64,000 bases of DNA from JBFWVR01 sp050246635. Its GTDB lineage: Bacteria; Acidobacteriota; Vicinamibacteria; Vicinamibacterales; UBA2999. The notes beneath the pieces are model-generated. The model saw only the letters and a list, made by a program, of their open reading frames with translations. It searched no databases and was not told the origin of the DNA. Location of the stretch: assembly GCA_050246635.1 (NCBI GenBank), contig JBFWVR010000001.1, positions 248,001 to 312,000 of the forward strand, read 5' to 3'. Both the position numbers and the translations under genes were made by a program. How positions within the stretch are numbered: the first letter of the stretch is position 1; each line of letters begins with the position of its first letter. Positions 50,414-58,514 of the stretch are shown piece after piece.

Positions 50414-51844
50414 ATGCAGCAGACAGAGTGGCAGATGGACGCAGGGATCCCGGCGACGGCCGGCTCCGAGCCCGAAGGCGCGAGTGCCATCGATCGGATG
50501 GCGGCCGCCGTGGTCCGGCGGCGCCTCGAGCGGGCGCTGGCCGACTGGCGTGTCGGGCGCCTCACCATCCACCTGCCCGATGGTGCCGTGCTGGCTGGCG
50601 GTGCCGAGGCGGCCGAGCCCCAGGCAACGGTCTGGATCAGGTGCCCCGCCTTCTTTCGCCGCCTGGCCTTCGGCGGCGATCTCGGAGCGGGGGAGTCGTT
50701 CATGGACGGCGACTGGCACGCGGACGACCTGCCGCGGCTCATCGAGCTCGTCCTGCGCAACGAGGCCGTGCTGTCGTTCGACTCGCCGCTCACGACCCTG
50801 GCCAACCTCGTGAACGACTGGCGGCACCGGCAGCGCGCGAACACCCGGAAGGGCAGCCGGCGGAACATCGAGGCCCACTACGACCTGAGCAACGCGCTCT
50901 TCGAGACCTTTCTCGACCCCTCGATGGCGTACTCGGCCGGCGTCTACGCGGACGACGCGGACGGGCTCGCCGAGGCGCAGGCCCGCAAGTTCCGCTGCTG
51001 GACCGAGCGCCTGCAGATTGGCCCGGACGATCACGTGCTCGAGATCGGGTCGGGATGGGGCGGGTTCGCGATGCATGCCGCCCGCGCGACGGGCTGCCGC
51101 GTCACCGGCATCACCGTGTCGCGCGAGCAGCTGGCGTTGTCGCGCGAGCGCGTCCGGGCCGCCGGCCTCGAGGACCGCGTGGACATCCAGTACTGCGACT
51201 ACCGCGATGTCACCGGACGCTACAGCCGGATCGTCTCCATCGAGATGATCGAGGCGGTCGGCCGCGAGTTCTGGCCAGGGTTCTTCCGCGCCATCGACCG
51301 GGCGCTGGCCCCCGGCGGCCGCGCCGGCATCCAGGCCATCACGATGCCGGATCATCGCTTCGATCGCTACGCCCGGCATTGCGACTGGATCCAGAAGCAC
51401 ATCTTCCCCGGCGGGTTGCTGCCGTGCCTGCGGGAAGTCGCGGCCGTGGCCGCCGACGTCTCAGCGCTCGGCGTCATCGAGCTGGAAGACCGCCCGCTCG
51501 ACTATGCCCGCACCCTTGCGGCCTGGCGCAGGTCGTTCCTGCGCCGGCTGGATCGCGTGAGGGCCCTCGGGTTCGACGAACGGTTCATCCGGATGTGGGA
51601 CTACTACCTGGCGAGCTGCGAGGCGGCGTTCCGCACGCGCCATCTCGGCCTCGCACACCTCGTGCTGGCGCGCGCGGGAGAGGATCTTCGGCAAGTTGCA
51701 GGAGCCCAGTCACGAAGCCACGAAGCACACGAAGCGCCGGAGAATGTCCGGACGACATGCACGCCCTGGCCTTCCCGCTCCGCGAGGCGTGGTCGTCGCG
51801 TGCTGCGTGATCTTCGCCTCTCGACACCGCTCGGGGCGAGCTGA
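50414..51844 (+). CDS. Cyclopropane-fatty-acyl-phospholipid synthase family methyltransferase
   Basis: A 476-residue SAM-dependent enzyme that methylates or cyclopropanates unsaturated acyl chains of membrane lipids. The N-terminal lipid-binding part includes GGDLGAGESFMDGDWHADDL. NIEAHYDLSNALFETFLDPSMAYS follows, then the SAM motif VLEIGSGWGGFAMHAA near residue 215 and the later QKHIFPGG. The last 40 or so residues (after QVAGAQSRSHEAHEA) read through CACGAAG repeats and a REP-like element and are not conserved-looking, suggesting the original stop was lost. Confidence 0.92.
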   Translation: MQQTEWQMDAGIPATAGSEPEGASAIDRMAAAVVRRRLERALADWRVGRLTIHLPDGAVLAGGAEAAEPQATVWIRCPAFFRRLAFGGDLGAGESFMDGDWHADDLPRLIELVLRNEAVLSFDSPLTTLANLVNDWRHRQRANTRKGSRRNIEAHYDLSNALFETFLDPSMAYSAGVYADDADGLAEAQARKFRCWTERLQIGPDDHVLEIGSGWGGFAMHAARATGCRVTGITVSREQLALSRERVRAAGLEDRVDIQYCDYRDVTGRYSRIVSIEMIEAVGREFWPGFFRAIDRALAPGGRAGIQAITMPDHRFDRYARHCDWIQKHIFPGGLLPCLREVAAVAADVSALGVIELEDRPLDYARTLAAWRRSFLRRLDRVRALGFDERFIRMWDYYLASCEAAFRTRHLGLAHLVLARAGEDLRQVAGAQSRSHEAHEAPENVRTTCTPWPSRSARRGRRVLRDLRLSTPLGAS

Positions 51845-51861
51845 GCGACGCCGAAGGTCGT
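51814..51861 (-). repeat. REP-like double-hairpin element, copy 4 (inverted, diverged)
   Basis: The complement reads CGACCTTCGGCGTCGCTC, then AGCTCGCCCCGAGC, then GTGTCGAGAGGCGAAG, with the same order as copies 1-3. It overlaps the 3' end of the cyclopropane synthase gene. Confidence 0.65.
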
Positions 51862-51877
51862 GGCTCGCGTTCGACGC

Positions 51878-52618
51878 TCAGAACCGAATCGTGAGGTCGG
51901 CGACGAGCGGCAGGTGATCGCTGGCGACCAGGGCCAGCCGGTTCCGCGGCAGCTCCACCTTCTCGACCTCCACGTGGCCCTCGTAGTAGATGTGATCGAG
52001 GTGCAGGATCGGGAAGAAGCCCGGGTAGGTCCGGCGACGGCGGATGTGCTGGCGCAGGTCGATGCTCTGGAGCCGCTCGGCGAGCACGTCGGTCGCCAGG
52101 CCGCGTGCCCACTCGTTGAAGTCACCGAGCACGATCTTCGGTCCCGTGATGCGCCGGTCGTGCACCACGGTGGCGAGGCGGTGCGCCTGGTGGCGCCGCT
52201 CCAGCAGCGCCGTGCCGAGGTGCACGTTGTAGAAGTGCAGCACGTGCGAGCCGTCGACGGCCAGCTCCACGCGCTGGCAGGCGCGTGGCTCGCAGGTCTT
52301 CCAGGAGAGGTCGTACTGGGCGTGGTGCCGGATCGGGAACCGGCTCAGGACGACGTTCCCGAAGAGCGCGGATCGGAGGTGGCGTGTGGGCGCCATCACC
52401 CAGCCCATGCCGAGTGCGGCGCCGAGCGCCGCGGCCTGGCCCGGGTTCACCGGGCTGGCGCCGACGACCTCCTGCAGCGCGACGATGTCGGCGTCGACGC
52501 CGGCGAGGACCGCGGCGATGCGTTCCGGCCGCGTGCGGCCGTCGAGGCCGCGGCACCGGTGGATGTTGTAGGTTGCGATCCGGATCGTCCGGGTGTGCCG
52601 CCCCTCGTCTTGCGCCAT
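51878..52618 (-). CDS. Endonuclease/exonuclease/phosphatase family protein
   Basis: A 246-residue EEP-fold phosphoesterase: IRIATYNIHRCRGLDGRTRPERIAAVLAGVDADIVALQEV near the N-terminus (metal-binding Asn and Glu), then IVLGDFNEWARG and the C-terminal SDHLPLVADL catalytic Asp-His. Substrate unknown (nucleic acid, inositol phosphate or lipid). The ATG at 52618 is preferred to a TTG nine bases earlier. Confidence 0.88.
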   Translation of the reverse strand: MAQDEGRHTRTIRIATYNIHRCRGLDGRTRPERIAAVLAGVDADIVALQEVVGASPVNPGQAAALGAALGMGWVMAPTRHLRSALFGNVVLSRFPIRHHAQYDLSWKTCEPRACQRVELAVDGSHVLHFYNVHLGTALLERRHQAHRLATVVHDRRITGPKIVLGDFNEWARGLATDVLAERLQSIDLRQHIRRRRTYPGFFPILHLDHIYYEGHVEVEKVELPRNRLALVASDHLPLVADLTIRF

Positions 52619-52735
52619 CCGCGTCAATGTCCTAGTCTAATGGCGTGTCTGCCCGAAATCAGTACCGGTCGCTTCGTGGTGGCGGCCGCTCGGTCGTGGC
52701 GCCACGCCGCCTCACGGAGTACTGAATCGGTGGAG

Positions 52736-52755
52736 ACGGTCCACTAGTGGACCGT
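52736..52755. promoter_or_regulatory. Perfect 20-bp palindrome
   Basis: ACGGTCCACTAGTGGACCGT, fully self-complementary, in the 221-bp gap before the small zinc-type protein gene. Could be an operator or a recombination or restriction-related site; no binding protein is indicated. Confidence 0.5.
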
Positions 52756-52839
52756 ATCAACTGGTGCCGCGCCAGGCAAGCCGGCGTCGTCCGGGGCGCG
52801 AGGGCCCGGCGCGCCGCGCGCGCGACGTGCCTGCCAGCC

Positions 52840-53151
52840 ATGAACGCCATGTCCCGTCTCGAGAGCGAACGCGAGCTGACCTGCCCGTGCTGTGGCGCCG
52901 TCCTCGTGGTGGATCTCCACCTCGGCCGGGTGGTCGAGCATCGGGATCCGCCTGGCGCCGACAAGCCGGAACTCTCCGAGGCCCAGAAGATCCTCGCGGA
53001 CGAGGCCGCGCGTCGCGAGGCGCTCTTCGAGCAGTCCTTCCAGAACGAGCGCACGAAGGGCGACGCGCTGTCGAAGCGCTTCGAGGAAGCGCTCAAGCAG
53101 GCGAAGCAGGAGCCGGTCTCGCGTCCCCTGCGCGGCTTCGACCTCGACTGA
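52840..53151 (+). CDS. Small CPCCG zinc-type protein of unknown function
   Basis: A 103-residue protein: a single zinc-knuckle-like ELTCPCCGAVLVVDLHLGRVVEH segment, then a charged helix (SEAQKILADEAARREALFEQSF, RTKGDALSKRFEEALKQAKQE), probably a coiled coil. Start could be the ATG at 52840 or 52849; the frame is open further upstream but runs through the 20-bp palindrome. Function unknown. Confidence 0.7.
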   Translation: MNAMSRLESERELTCPCCGAVLVVDLHLGRVVEHRDPPGADKPELSEAQKILADEAARREALFEQSFQNERTKGDALSKRFEEALKQAKQEPVSRPLRGFDLD

Positions 53152-53155
53152 TTCC

Positions 53156-53830
53156 TCATCCGCGCGCGAATCCGCGTGGCAACGGCGTCCACGCCTCCCG
53201 GCCACCCAGGTGCCGCCACGGCTTCCGGTCGGCGTGCGCCTCACGGTAGGCGAGATAGAAGCGGTGCAGCGCGCGATACCGTCGCTCCGCCATGCGCAGC
53301 CGCCGATGCGGCCAGTCGATGAGGACCTGCTCGACCTTCCAGACGTTCTGCGCCGATAGCCGCCAGTCGTAGCGCCCGAGCGCCGTGTCCAGGTTGGCCA
53401 CGCCGTAGCCGATGATGCGGCCGGTGGCGTCGACGTAACCCTCCATGTAGCTGCGGGCCAGCGCCCGCAACGTCGGGAAGACGGCGCGCCGGCCGTGCAG
53501 GCCGGGATCGCGCGATCGCGCCACCGACCCCCAGCGTCCCCGGCGCTCGTAGACGAAGATCACGTGATCGAGCAGGTCCACCGACTCGAGGCTCATGACG
53601 AGCGGCGGGTAGCCGTGCTGCTCGAGGAGGACGGCCGCGCTGATGGCGGCCTCGAGGCAGTGGGCCTGGTGATGCCGCACGACGCCCCGGAACGACCGGA
53701 GGGTCTCACCGCGAGCCTCGGTGTTGTACGGCAGGTCGTTCAGCCACCGCTGGACGGCCAGCGGGGTGCGGAGCCGGGTGATGAGCCGCCGTTCGGCGGC
53801 CGTGAAGGCGGCGCGTTCAGGAGCCGGCAA
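53156..53830 (-). CDS. Putative transglutaminase-like protein
   Basis: A 224-residue cytoplasmic protein. RHHQAHCLEAAISAAVLLEQHGYPPLVMSLESVD and DHVIFVYERRGRWGSVARSRDPGLHGR carry a Cys, His and Asp in the order of transglutaminase/papain-like folds. This is a fold guess; no activity is claimed. It starts at TTG 53830, overlapping the SCO1 gene's end by 14 bp, so the two are probably co-transcribed. Confidence 0.65.
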   Translation of the reverse strand: MPAPERAAFTAAERRLITRLRTPLAVQRWLNDLPYNTEARGETLRSFRGVVRHHQAHCLEAAISAAVLLEQHGYPPLVMSLESVDLLDHVIFVYERRGRWGSVARSRDPGLHGRRAVFPTLRALARSYMEGYVDATGRIIGYGVANLDTALGRYDWRLSAQNVWKVEQVLIDWPHRRLRMAERRYRALHRFYLAYREAHADRKPWRHLGGREAWTPLPRGFARG

Positions 53831-54683
53831 GCGCGTCGGTCAGGTCGGCGACGATGTCGCCGGTGGTCCATTCGTTGCCGTCACGGATGGCGATGACCCG
53901 CCCGTCCGGGCCAATCGTCGCGGTGCGGAGGTTGTGCGTGATCGTCCCATCCGCCTCGCGGATCACGTTGACGCCGAAGGCGGCGGCAAAGCGGTCGATC
54001 GTGTCCTTCGGCGCCGTGGCGAAATGCCACATCGCCGGATCCGCGCCGAGCGAGTGCCCGTGCGCCCGCAGGCGCGCCGGTGTGTCGGTGTCGGGATCGA
54101 AGCTCACCGACACGAGCTGCACGCGGCCGGCCAGCGCGGGCGTCCCCGCGACGATCTTCTGGACCTCGGCGAAGCGCCGGTCCATCAGCGGGCAGAACTG
54201 CGGCAGCGGGCACCGTGTGTAGATGAAGGTGACGGCGACGGCCTGTCCCTGGAAGTCGGTGAGGCGGAGCGGCTCGCCGTCCGCGCCCTGCAGCGTCGTG
54301 TCGGGGACGCGGGCGCCCGGCGTCAGCAGCTCGACGCCTGCCGCGGGCATGGCAGGGGGCGGCGTATCGGGCAGGGGCGCGCTGCCGGTCTTCGTCACGG
54401 AGGCCAGCCACGCGTCGGTGGAGGCCACCATCAGCTCGGCGCGCACCAGGTCGCCGGGCGCGACCTGATCGAGGATGGCCGCATCGCGGACCTTGAACGG
54501 CATCGTCATGCCGGGCATGAACCCCGGGATGTCCTGGTGCTTGATCAGGAGCTCCTGCGTGTCGGGGCGGACGGCCAGGATCTGGCCGTTGAGCTCGTAG
54601 CGGTTCGCATCCGCCCCGCAGGCGACCGCCAGCGCGGCAGCCGCCAGCGCGGCGAGCAGCAGGCGGCGCGCGCGAAAGGGCAT
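53817..54683 (-). CDS. Copper-binding CusF-like / SCO1 fusion lipoprotein
   Basis: A 288-residue protein with a lipoprotein signal (LAVAC lipobox near residue 22). A CusF-like domain (residues about 28-100, LLIKHQDIPGFMPGMTMPF with Cu-ligand Mets) is followed by a SCO1/SenC thioredoxin fold (residues about 125-285). The Cys pair is TRCPLPQFCPL, that is Cx5C instead of Cx3C, and the distal His lies in ITHNLRT. It probably delivers copper to cytochrome oxidase or a similar enzyme at the outer face of the inner membrane. Confidence 0.88.
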   Translation of the reverse strand: MPFRARRLLLAALAAAALAVACGADANRYELNGQILAVRPDTQELLIKHQDIPGFMPGMTMPFKVRDAAILDQVAPGDLVRAELMVASTDAWLASVTKTGSAPLPDTPPPAMPAAGVELLTPGARVPDTTLQGADGEPLRLTDFQGQAVAVTFIYTRCPLPQFCPLMDRRFAEVQKIVAGTPALAGRVQLVSVSFDPDTDTPARLRAHGHSLGADPAMWHFATAPKDTIDRFAAAFGVNVIREADGTITHNLRTATIGPDGRVIAIRDGNEWTTGDIVADLTDALAGS

Positions 54684-54850
54684 GTGGCCAATCTACCACG
54701 GCCGCAGGAGTGCGGGGCAGGCGTCGGCGCGGCGTGAGAGGGCTCTGCTATACTGCGCGCCCTGAATCCCGTGCGGTGCCGGGCGGCGGGCCGCGCGAGC
54801 CGTGCCGGCAGGACACACGCGGCGGCAATGGCCGCCAGACGGGACCCCTG

Positions 54851-55558
54851 GTGATTCGCATCGGCACGTCCGGCTACAACTATCCCGAGTGGAAAGGCAG
54901 CTTCTATCCCGCCGACCTGGCGGCCTCGAAGATGCTGCCGTACTACGCGAGCCGCCTGTCCACGGTCGAGATCAACTACACGTTCTACCGGATGCCGACG
55001 CCGAAGATCGTGGCGGGCTGGGCGGCGCAGGTGCCGGAGACGTTCTGCTTCACGCTGAAGGCGCCACGACGGATCACGCACGACCGGCGTCTCCGCGACG
55101 TCGCGGATCCCGTGCGCGGCTTCGTCACCGCCGCGGCGGAGCTCGGCCCGCGCCTCGGCGCGTTGCTGTTCCAGCTGCCGCCGAACTTCAAGAAGGATCT
55201 GGCGGTGCTCGACGCCTTCCTCGAGACGCTGCCACCGCGGGTGACCGCCGCGTTCGAGTTCCGCAACGAGTCGTGGCTGGACGAGGAGGTCTACGCCCGG
55301 CTGCGTGATCGCAACCTCGCGCTGTGCGTCGCCGACAGCGAGTCACGGCACACGCCGGTGATGGCGACGGCCGATTACGCCTACCTCCGGCTGCGGGACG
55401 AGGGGTACCAGGACGAGGATCTGCGCCGCTGGGCCGGGGAGATCGAGACGCTGGCGTCCACGGTCACCGACGTCTACGTCTACTTCAAGCACGAGGACGA
55501 GGGGAAGGGCGCGATGTTCGCGGAGCGGGTGAAGGAGATGCTGCGCCTCGGCGAATAG
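54851..55558 (+). CDS. DUF72 family protein
   Basis: A 235-residue TIM-barrel-like protein: IRIGTSGYNYPEWKGSFYP at the N-terminus, then YYASRLSTVEINYTFYRMPTP, then AFEFRNESWLDEEVYARL and DVYVYFKHEDEGKGAMFA. The family (YecE type) is widespread and uncharacterised. GTG start at 54851. A TATACT at about 54750 may be its -10 box. Confidence 0.9.
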   Translation: MIRIGTSGYNYPEWKGSFYPADLAASKMLPYYASRLSTVEINYTFYRMPTPKIVAGWAAQVPETFCFTLKAPRRITHDRRLRDVADPVRGFVTAAAELGPRLGALLFQLPPNFKKDLAVLDAFLETLPPRVTAAFEFRNESWLDEEVYARLRDRNLALCVADSESRHTPVMATADYAYLRLRDEGYQDEDLRRWAGEIETLASTVTDVYVYFKHEDEGKGAMFAERVKEMLRLGE

Positions 55559-55680
55559 AGAATCAAGAACCCGGAATCAAGAACCCGAATTCGGAATCGG
55601 GAAATGCCGAAGCGCGTGCGTGTAGCGACGTGCCTTGTTGCCGTTCTTGATTCCGTTGTCTGGCGTCTGGATTCGGCTTC
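55556..55680. repeat. GGAATCAAGAAC-type repeats with inverted copies
   Basis: GAATCAAGAACCCG occurs twice in tandem (55560-55590), with inverted CGTTCTTGATTCCG near 55643. Related to the inverted repeat at 29486-29595. It fills the gap between the convergent DUF72 and YheT-like genes. Confidence 0.75.
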
Positions 55681-55683
55681 GTC

Positions 55684-56685
55684 TCACAGCGCCAGCACGC
55701 GTGAGACGAAGTCGATCACCGTCTCCTCCGCCCAGTAGCCGTCCTCGCCGCCTTCGCCTGGCTGGGCGATGAAGCCGCAGTGGCCTCCCGCCTCCGTGAT
55801 CACGGTCGTGAGGTGCGGGTTGCCGGTCACGGCGGGATCACGGAAGGGGCCGGGGGGGACGAAGGGGTCGTCGGCGGCCGTCAGGATGATGCCCGGGACC
55901 GCGATGCGGTCGATGACCCGCATCGCGCTCGCGCGGTGGTAGTAGTCGCTGGCGCCGGCGAAGCCGTGATGGGGCGCCGTGTAGCGCTCGTCGAACGCGC
56001 GGATCGACCAGATCTTCCAGAGGCCGTCGAGATCGAAGCGCCCGGGCCAGGCCCTCGCCTTGCGCCGCATGCGCGCCTGGAGACCCCGGCAGAAATTCCA
56101 CTCGTAGATCCGGTTCTCGCGGCGCTCGATCGCGCGCACGCAGGTCTCGAGCTCCATCACCGGTGACACCGCCGCCACCGCGCGCAGCCAGGGCGGCGCC
56201 TCGCGGCCGTATTCGCCCGCCAGCTTCAGGGCGAGGTTGCCGCCGAGCGAATAGCCGGCGACCGCCATCGCGGTGATGCCCTCGGCGGCGAGGGTCTCGA
56301 GCACGATGCGCGGGTCGGCCGTGAGCCCTGAATGGTAGAGCCGGGGCGTCAGGTGCTCGGTGCCGCCGCAGTTCCGCTGGTTGAGCCGGACCACGTTCCA
56401 GCCCCGCGCCCAGGCCTTCTCGGCCATGCCCCGCACGTAGTGGGCGTCGCTCGAGCCCTCCAGGCCATGCAGGAGCACGACGACGGGCCGCTCCGCGCGC
56501 GTGGGCTGCCAGTGGCAGTGCGCGAGCACGCGCGTCTCGTCGCCGACGTCGAAGAGGCGCGCTTCGGGGGCAGGCAGGCCGGGGAACTGCCGGGGGCGGC
56601 CCCACGCGTAGAGCGTCATGCGGTGGGCGCCGGCCCAGCGGGCCAGGGGCGTGTACGCGGGGATCAATCGTTTACACTCTAGCAT
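55684..56685 (-). CDS. Alpha/beta hydrolase, YheT-like
   Basis: A 333-residue hydrolase: VVVLLHGLEGSSDAHYVRGMAE near residue 73, nucleophile elbow AGYSLGGNLALKLAGEYG near residue 140, a catalytic Asp in TAADDPFVPP and a His in GGHCGFI. The YheT family has esterase-like members of unclear physiological substrate. The ATG at 56685 is chosen; the longer frame reads through the divergent gene's start. Confidence 0.88.
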   Translation of the reverse strand: MLECKRLIPAYTPLARWAGAHRMTLYAWGRPRQFPGLPAPEARLFDVGDETRVLAHCHWQPTRAERPVVVLLHGLEGSSDAHYVRGMAEKAWARGWNVVRLNQRNCGGTEHLTPRLYHSGLTADPRIVLETLAAEGITAMAVAGYSLGGNLALKLAGEYGREAPPWLRAVAAVSPVMELETCVRAIERRENRIYEWNFCRGLQARMRRKARAWPGRFDLDGLWKIWSIRAFDERYTAPHHGFAGASDYYHRASAMRVIDRIAVPGIILTAADDPFVPPGPFRDPAVTGNPHLTTVITEAGGHCGFIAQPGEGGEDGYWAEETVIDFVSRVLAL

Positions 56686-56728
56686 CACATTGCCCGACCA
56701 TTCCCAGGTTCCAAGGAGGTCTTGTTCC

Positions 56729-58324
56729 ATGCGCTCTACGTGCACGATGGTGGTTCTGGCGCTGGCGCTCGCGCTGCCGGCGGCGGCGCACGCCCAGGCG
56801 TCCCGCGCCGAGGCCCTGAAGTCGGACGCGGCCGAACGGGTGGAGGCGCGCGCCAAGCTGATTCAGGAGATGGTGGACTCGGTGTTCAGCTTCGGCGAGC
56901 TCGGGTTCCAGGAGTTCGAGACCTCGAAGTACCTCACCGGGATCCTCGAGAAGAACGGCTTCACCGTCGAGCGCGGCATCTCGGGCATCCCGACCGCATG
57001 GGTGGCGAAGTGGGGGTCGGGCAAGCCGGTCATCGCGCTCGGCTCCGACATCGACGGCATCCCGCAGGCGTCGCAGAAGCCGGGCGTGGCGTACCACGAC
57101 CCGCTCATCGAGGGCGCGCCGGGCCACGGCGAGGGCCACAACTCGGGCATGCCACTCAACATCGCGGCGGCGCTGGCCGTGAAGGAGATCATGGAGCGCG
57201 AGAAGCTCCCCGGCACCCTCGTGCTCTGGCCGGGCGTGGCCGAGGAGCTCGTCGCCTCCAAGGCGTGGTTCGTCCGTGACGGCCTCTTCAAGGACGTCGA
57301 CATCCAGCTCTTCACGCACGTCGGCAACAACCTGAACGTGTCGTGGGGCTCGGGCGGCGGCAACGGCCTGATCTCGATCGAGTACACGTTCGAGGGCGAG
57401 ACCGCGCACGCGGCCGGCGCCCCCTGGCGCGGCCGTTCGGCCCTCGACGCCGTCGAGCTGATGAACGCCGGCTGGAACTACCGCCGCGAGCACCTGCGTA
57501 TCCAGCAGCGCTCGCATTACGTCATCACCAATGGCGGGGACCAGCCGAACGTCGTGCCACGCAACGCCAGCGTCTGGTACTACTTCCGCGAGACCGACTA
57601 CCCGCACATCAAGGAGCTGTGGGAGATCGGCGACAAGATGGCCGAGGGCGCCGCGCTCATGACCGGCACCACCTGGAAGTCGCAGATCCTCGGCACCGCA
57701 TGGCCGCAGCACATGAACAAGGTCATTGCCGAGACGATGTACGCGAATATCAAGCAGGTGGGCCTGCCGCGGTGGAGCGACGCCGATCAGACGCTCGCCA
57801 GGTCGCTCCAGAAGGAGCTCGGCAACGCGACGCAGCCCGGCCTGGCGACGGAGCTGGAGCCGCTGGGTATGCCCGTGGCCGAGGAGGACAAGCGCGGCGG
57901 CGGCTCGGACGACATCGGCGACGTCTCGTGGACGGTGCCGACCGTGACGCTGCGGTTCCCGTCGAACATTCCCGGCCTGCCCGGGCACAACTGGGCCAAC
58001 GCCATCGCGATGGCCACGCCGATCGCCCACAAGGGCGTCGTCGTCGGGGCGATGGTGCAGGCGATGACCATGCTCGACTTCCTGACGAAGCCCGAGCTCG
58101 TGTCGCAGGCGTGGGACTACTTCAACAACGTGCAGACGAAGGACCAGAAGTACATCCCGTTCATCGAGAAGGACACGCCCGCGCCGATCTGGCTGAACGA
58201 GGAGATCCTCGCGAAGTACCGCGAGGAGATGAAGAAGTTCTACTACGACCCGAGCAAGTACTCGACCTACCTCGAGCAGCTCGGCATCCAGTACCCGACC
58301 GTCAAGCCCGAAGGGCAGCAGTAA
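56729..58324 (+). CDS. Exported M20-family amidohydrolase (AbgB-like)
   Basis: A 531-residue metallopeptidase with a signal peptide (MVVLALALALPAAAHA). The M20 fold shows GSDIDGIPQASQKPG and GAPGHGEGHNSGMPLNIAAALAVKEIME, with AEELVASKAWF, then a dimerisation domain (EYTFEGETAHAAGAPWRGRSALDAVELMNAGWNYRREH). It resembles aminobenzoyl-glutamate utilisation protein B. An exported amidohydrolase acting on N-acyl amino acids is likely. AAGGAGG lies about ten bases before the ATG; a strong terminator follows. Confidence 0.9.
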   Translation: MRSTCTMVVLALALALPAAAHAQASRAEALKSDAAERVEARAKLIQEMVDSVFSFGELGFQEFETSKYLTGILEKNGFTVERGISGIPTAWVAKWGSGKPVIALGSDIDGIPQASQKPGVAYHDPLIEGAPGHGEGHNSGMPLNIAAALAVKEIMEREKLPGTLVLWPGVAEELVASKAWFVRDGLFKDVDIQLFTHVGNNLNVSWGSGGGNGLISIEYTFEGETAHAAGAPWRGRSALDAVELMNAGWNYRREHLRIQQRSHYVITNGGDQPNVVPRNASVWYYFRETDYPHIKELWEIGDKMAEGAALMTGTTWKSQILGTAWPQHMNKVIAETMYANIKQVGLPRWSDADQTLARSLQKELGNATQPGLATELEPLGMPVAEEDKRGGGSDDIGDVSWTVPTVTLRFPSNIPGLPGHNWANAIAMATPIAHKGVVVGAMVQAMTMLDFLTKPELVSQAWDYFNNVQTKDQKYIPFIEKDTPAPIWLNEEILAKYREEMKKFYYDPSKYSTYLEQLGIQYPTVKPEGQQ

Positions 58325-58340
58325 CCCACCCGCACGGCCT

Positions 58341-58362
58341 GCCCTGAGCGAAGTCGAAGGGC
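58341..58362 (-). repeat. REP-like element, half copy
   Basis: The complement is GCCCTTCGACTTCGCTCAGG plus GC: only the first hairpin of the double-hairpin REP-like family. Confidence 0.7.
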
Positions 58363-58381
58363 ACGTCGCCGGGGACGCCTG

Positions 58382-58420
58382 GGGCCGTGGGGGAACTCTC
58401 TCCCACGGCCCTTTTCTTGT
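58382..58420 (+). terminator. Strong intrinsic terminator
   Basis: A perfect 10-bp stem (GGGCCGTGGG and CCCACGGCCC), 10-nt loop, followed by TTTTCTTGT. Ends the M20 peptidase transcript. Confidence 0.9.
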
Positions 58421-58514
58421 CATGTGGCGCCACCGGTGTGGGCTATACTTCGCCCGCCGCGAGGTCTGCGGCAAACGTTCGGCAAAGCAGGAACAACCCT
58501 TTCCGGAGGTCTGG

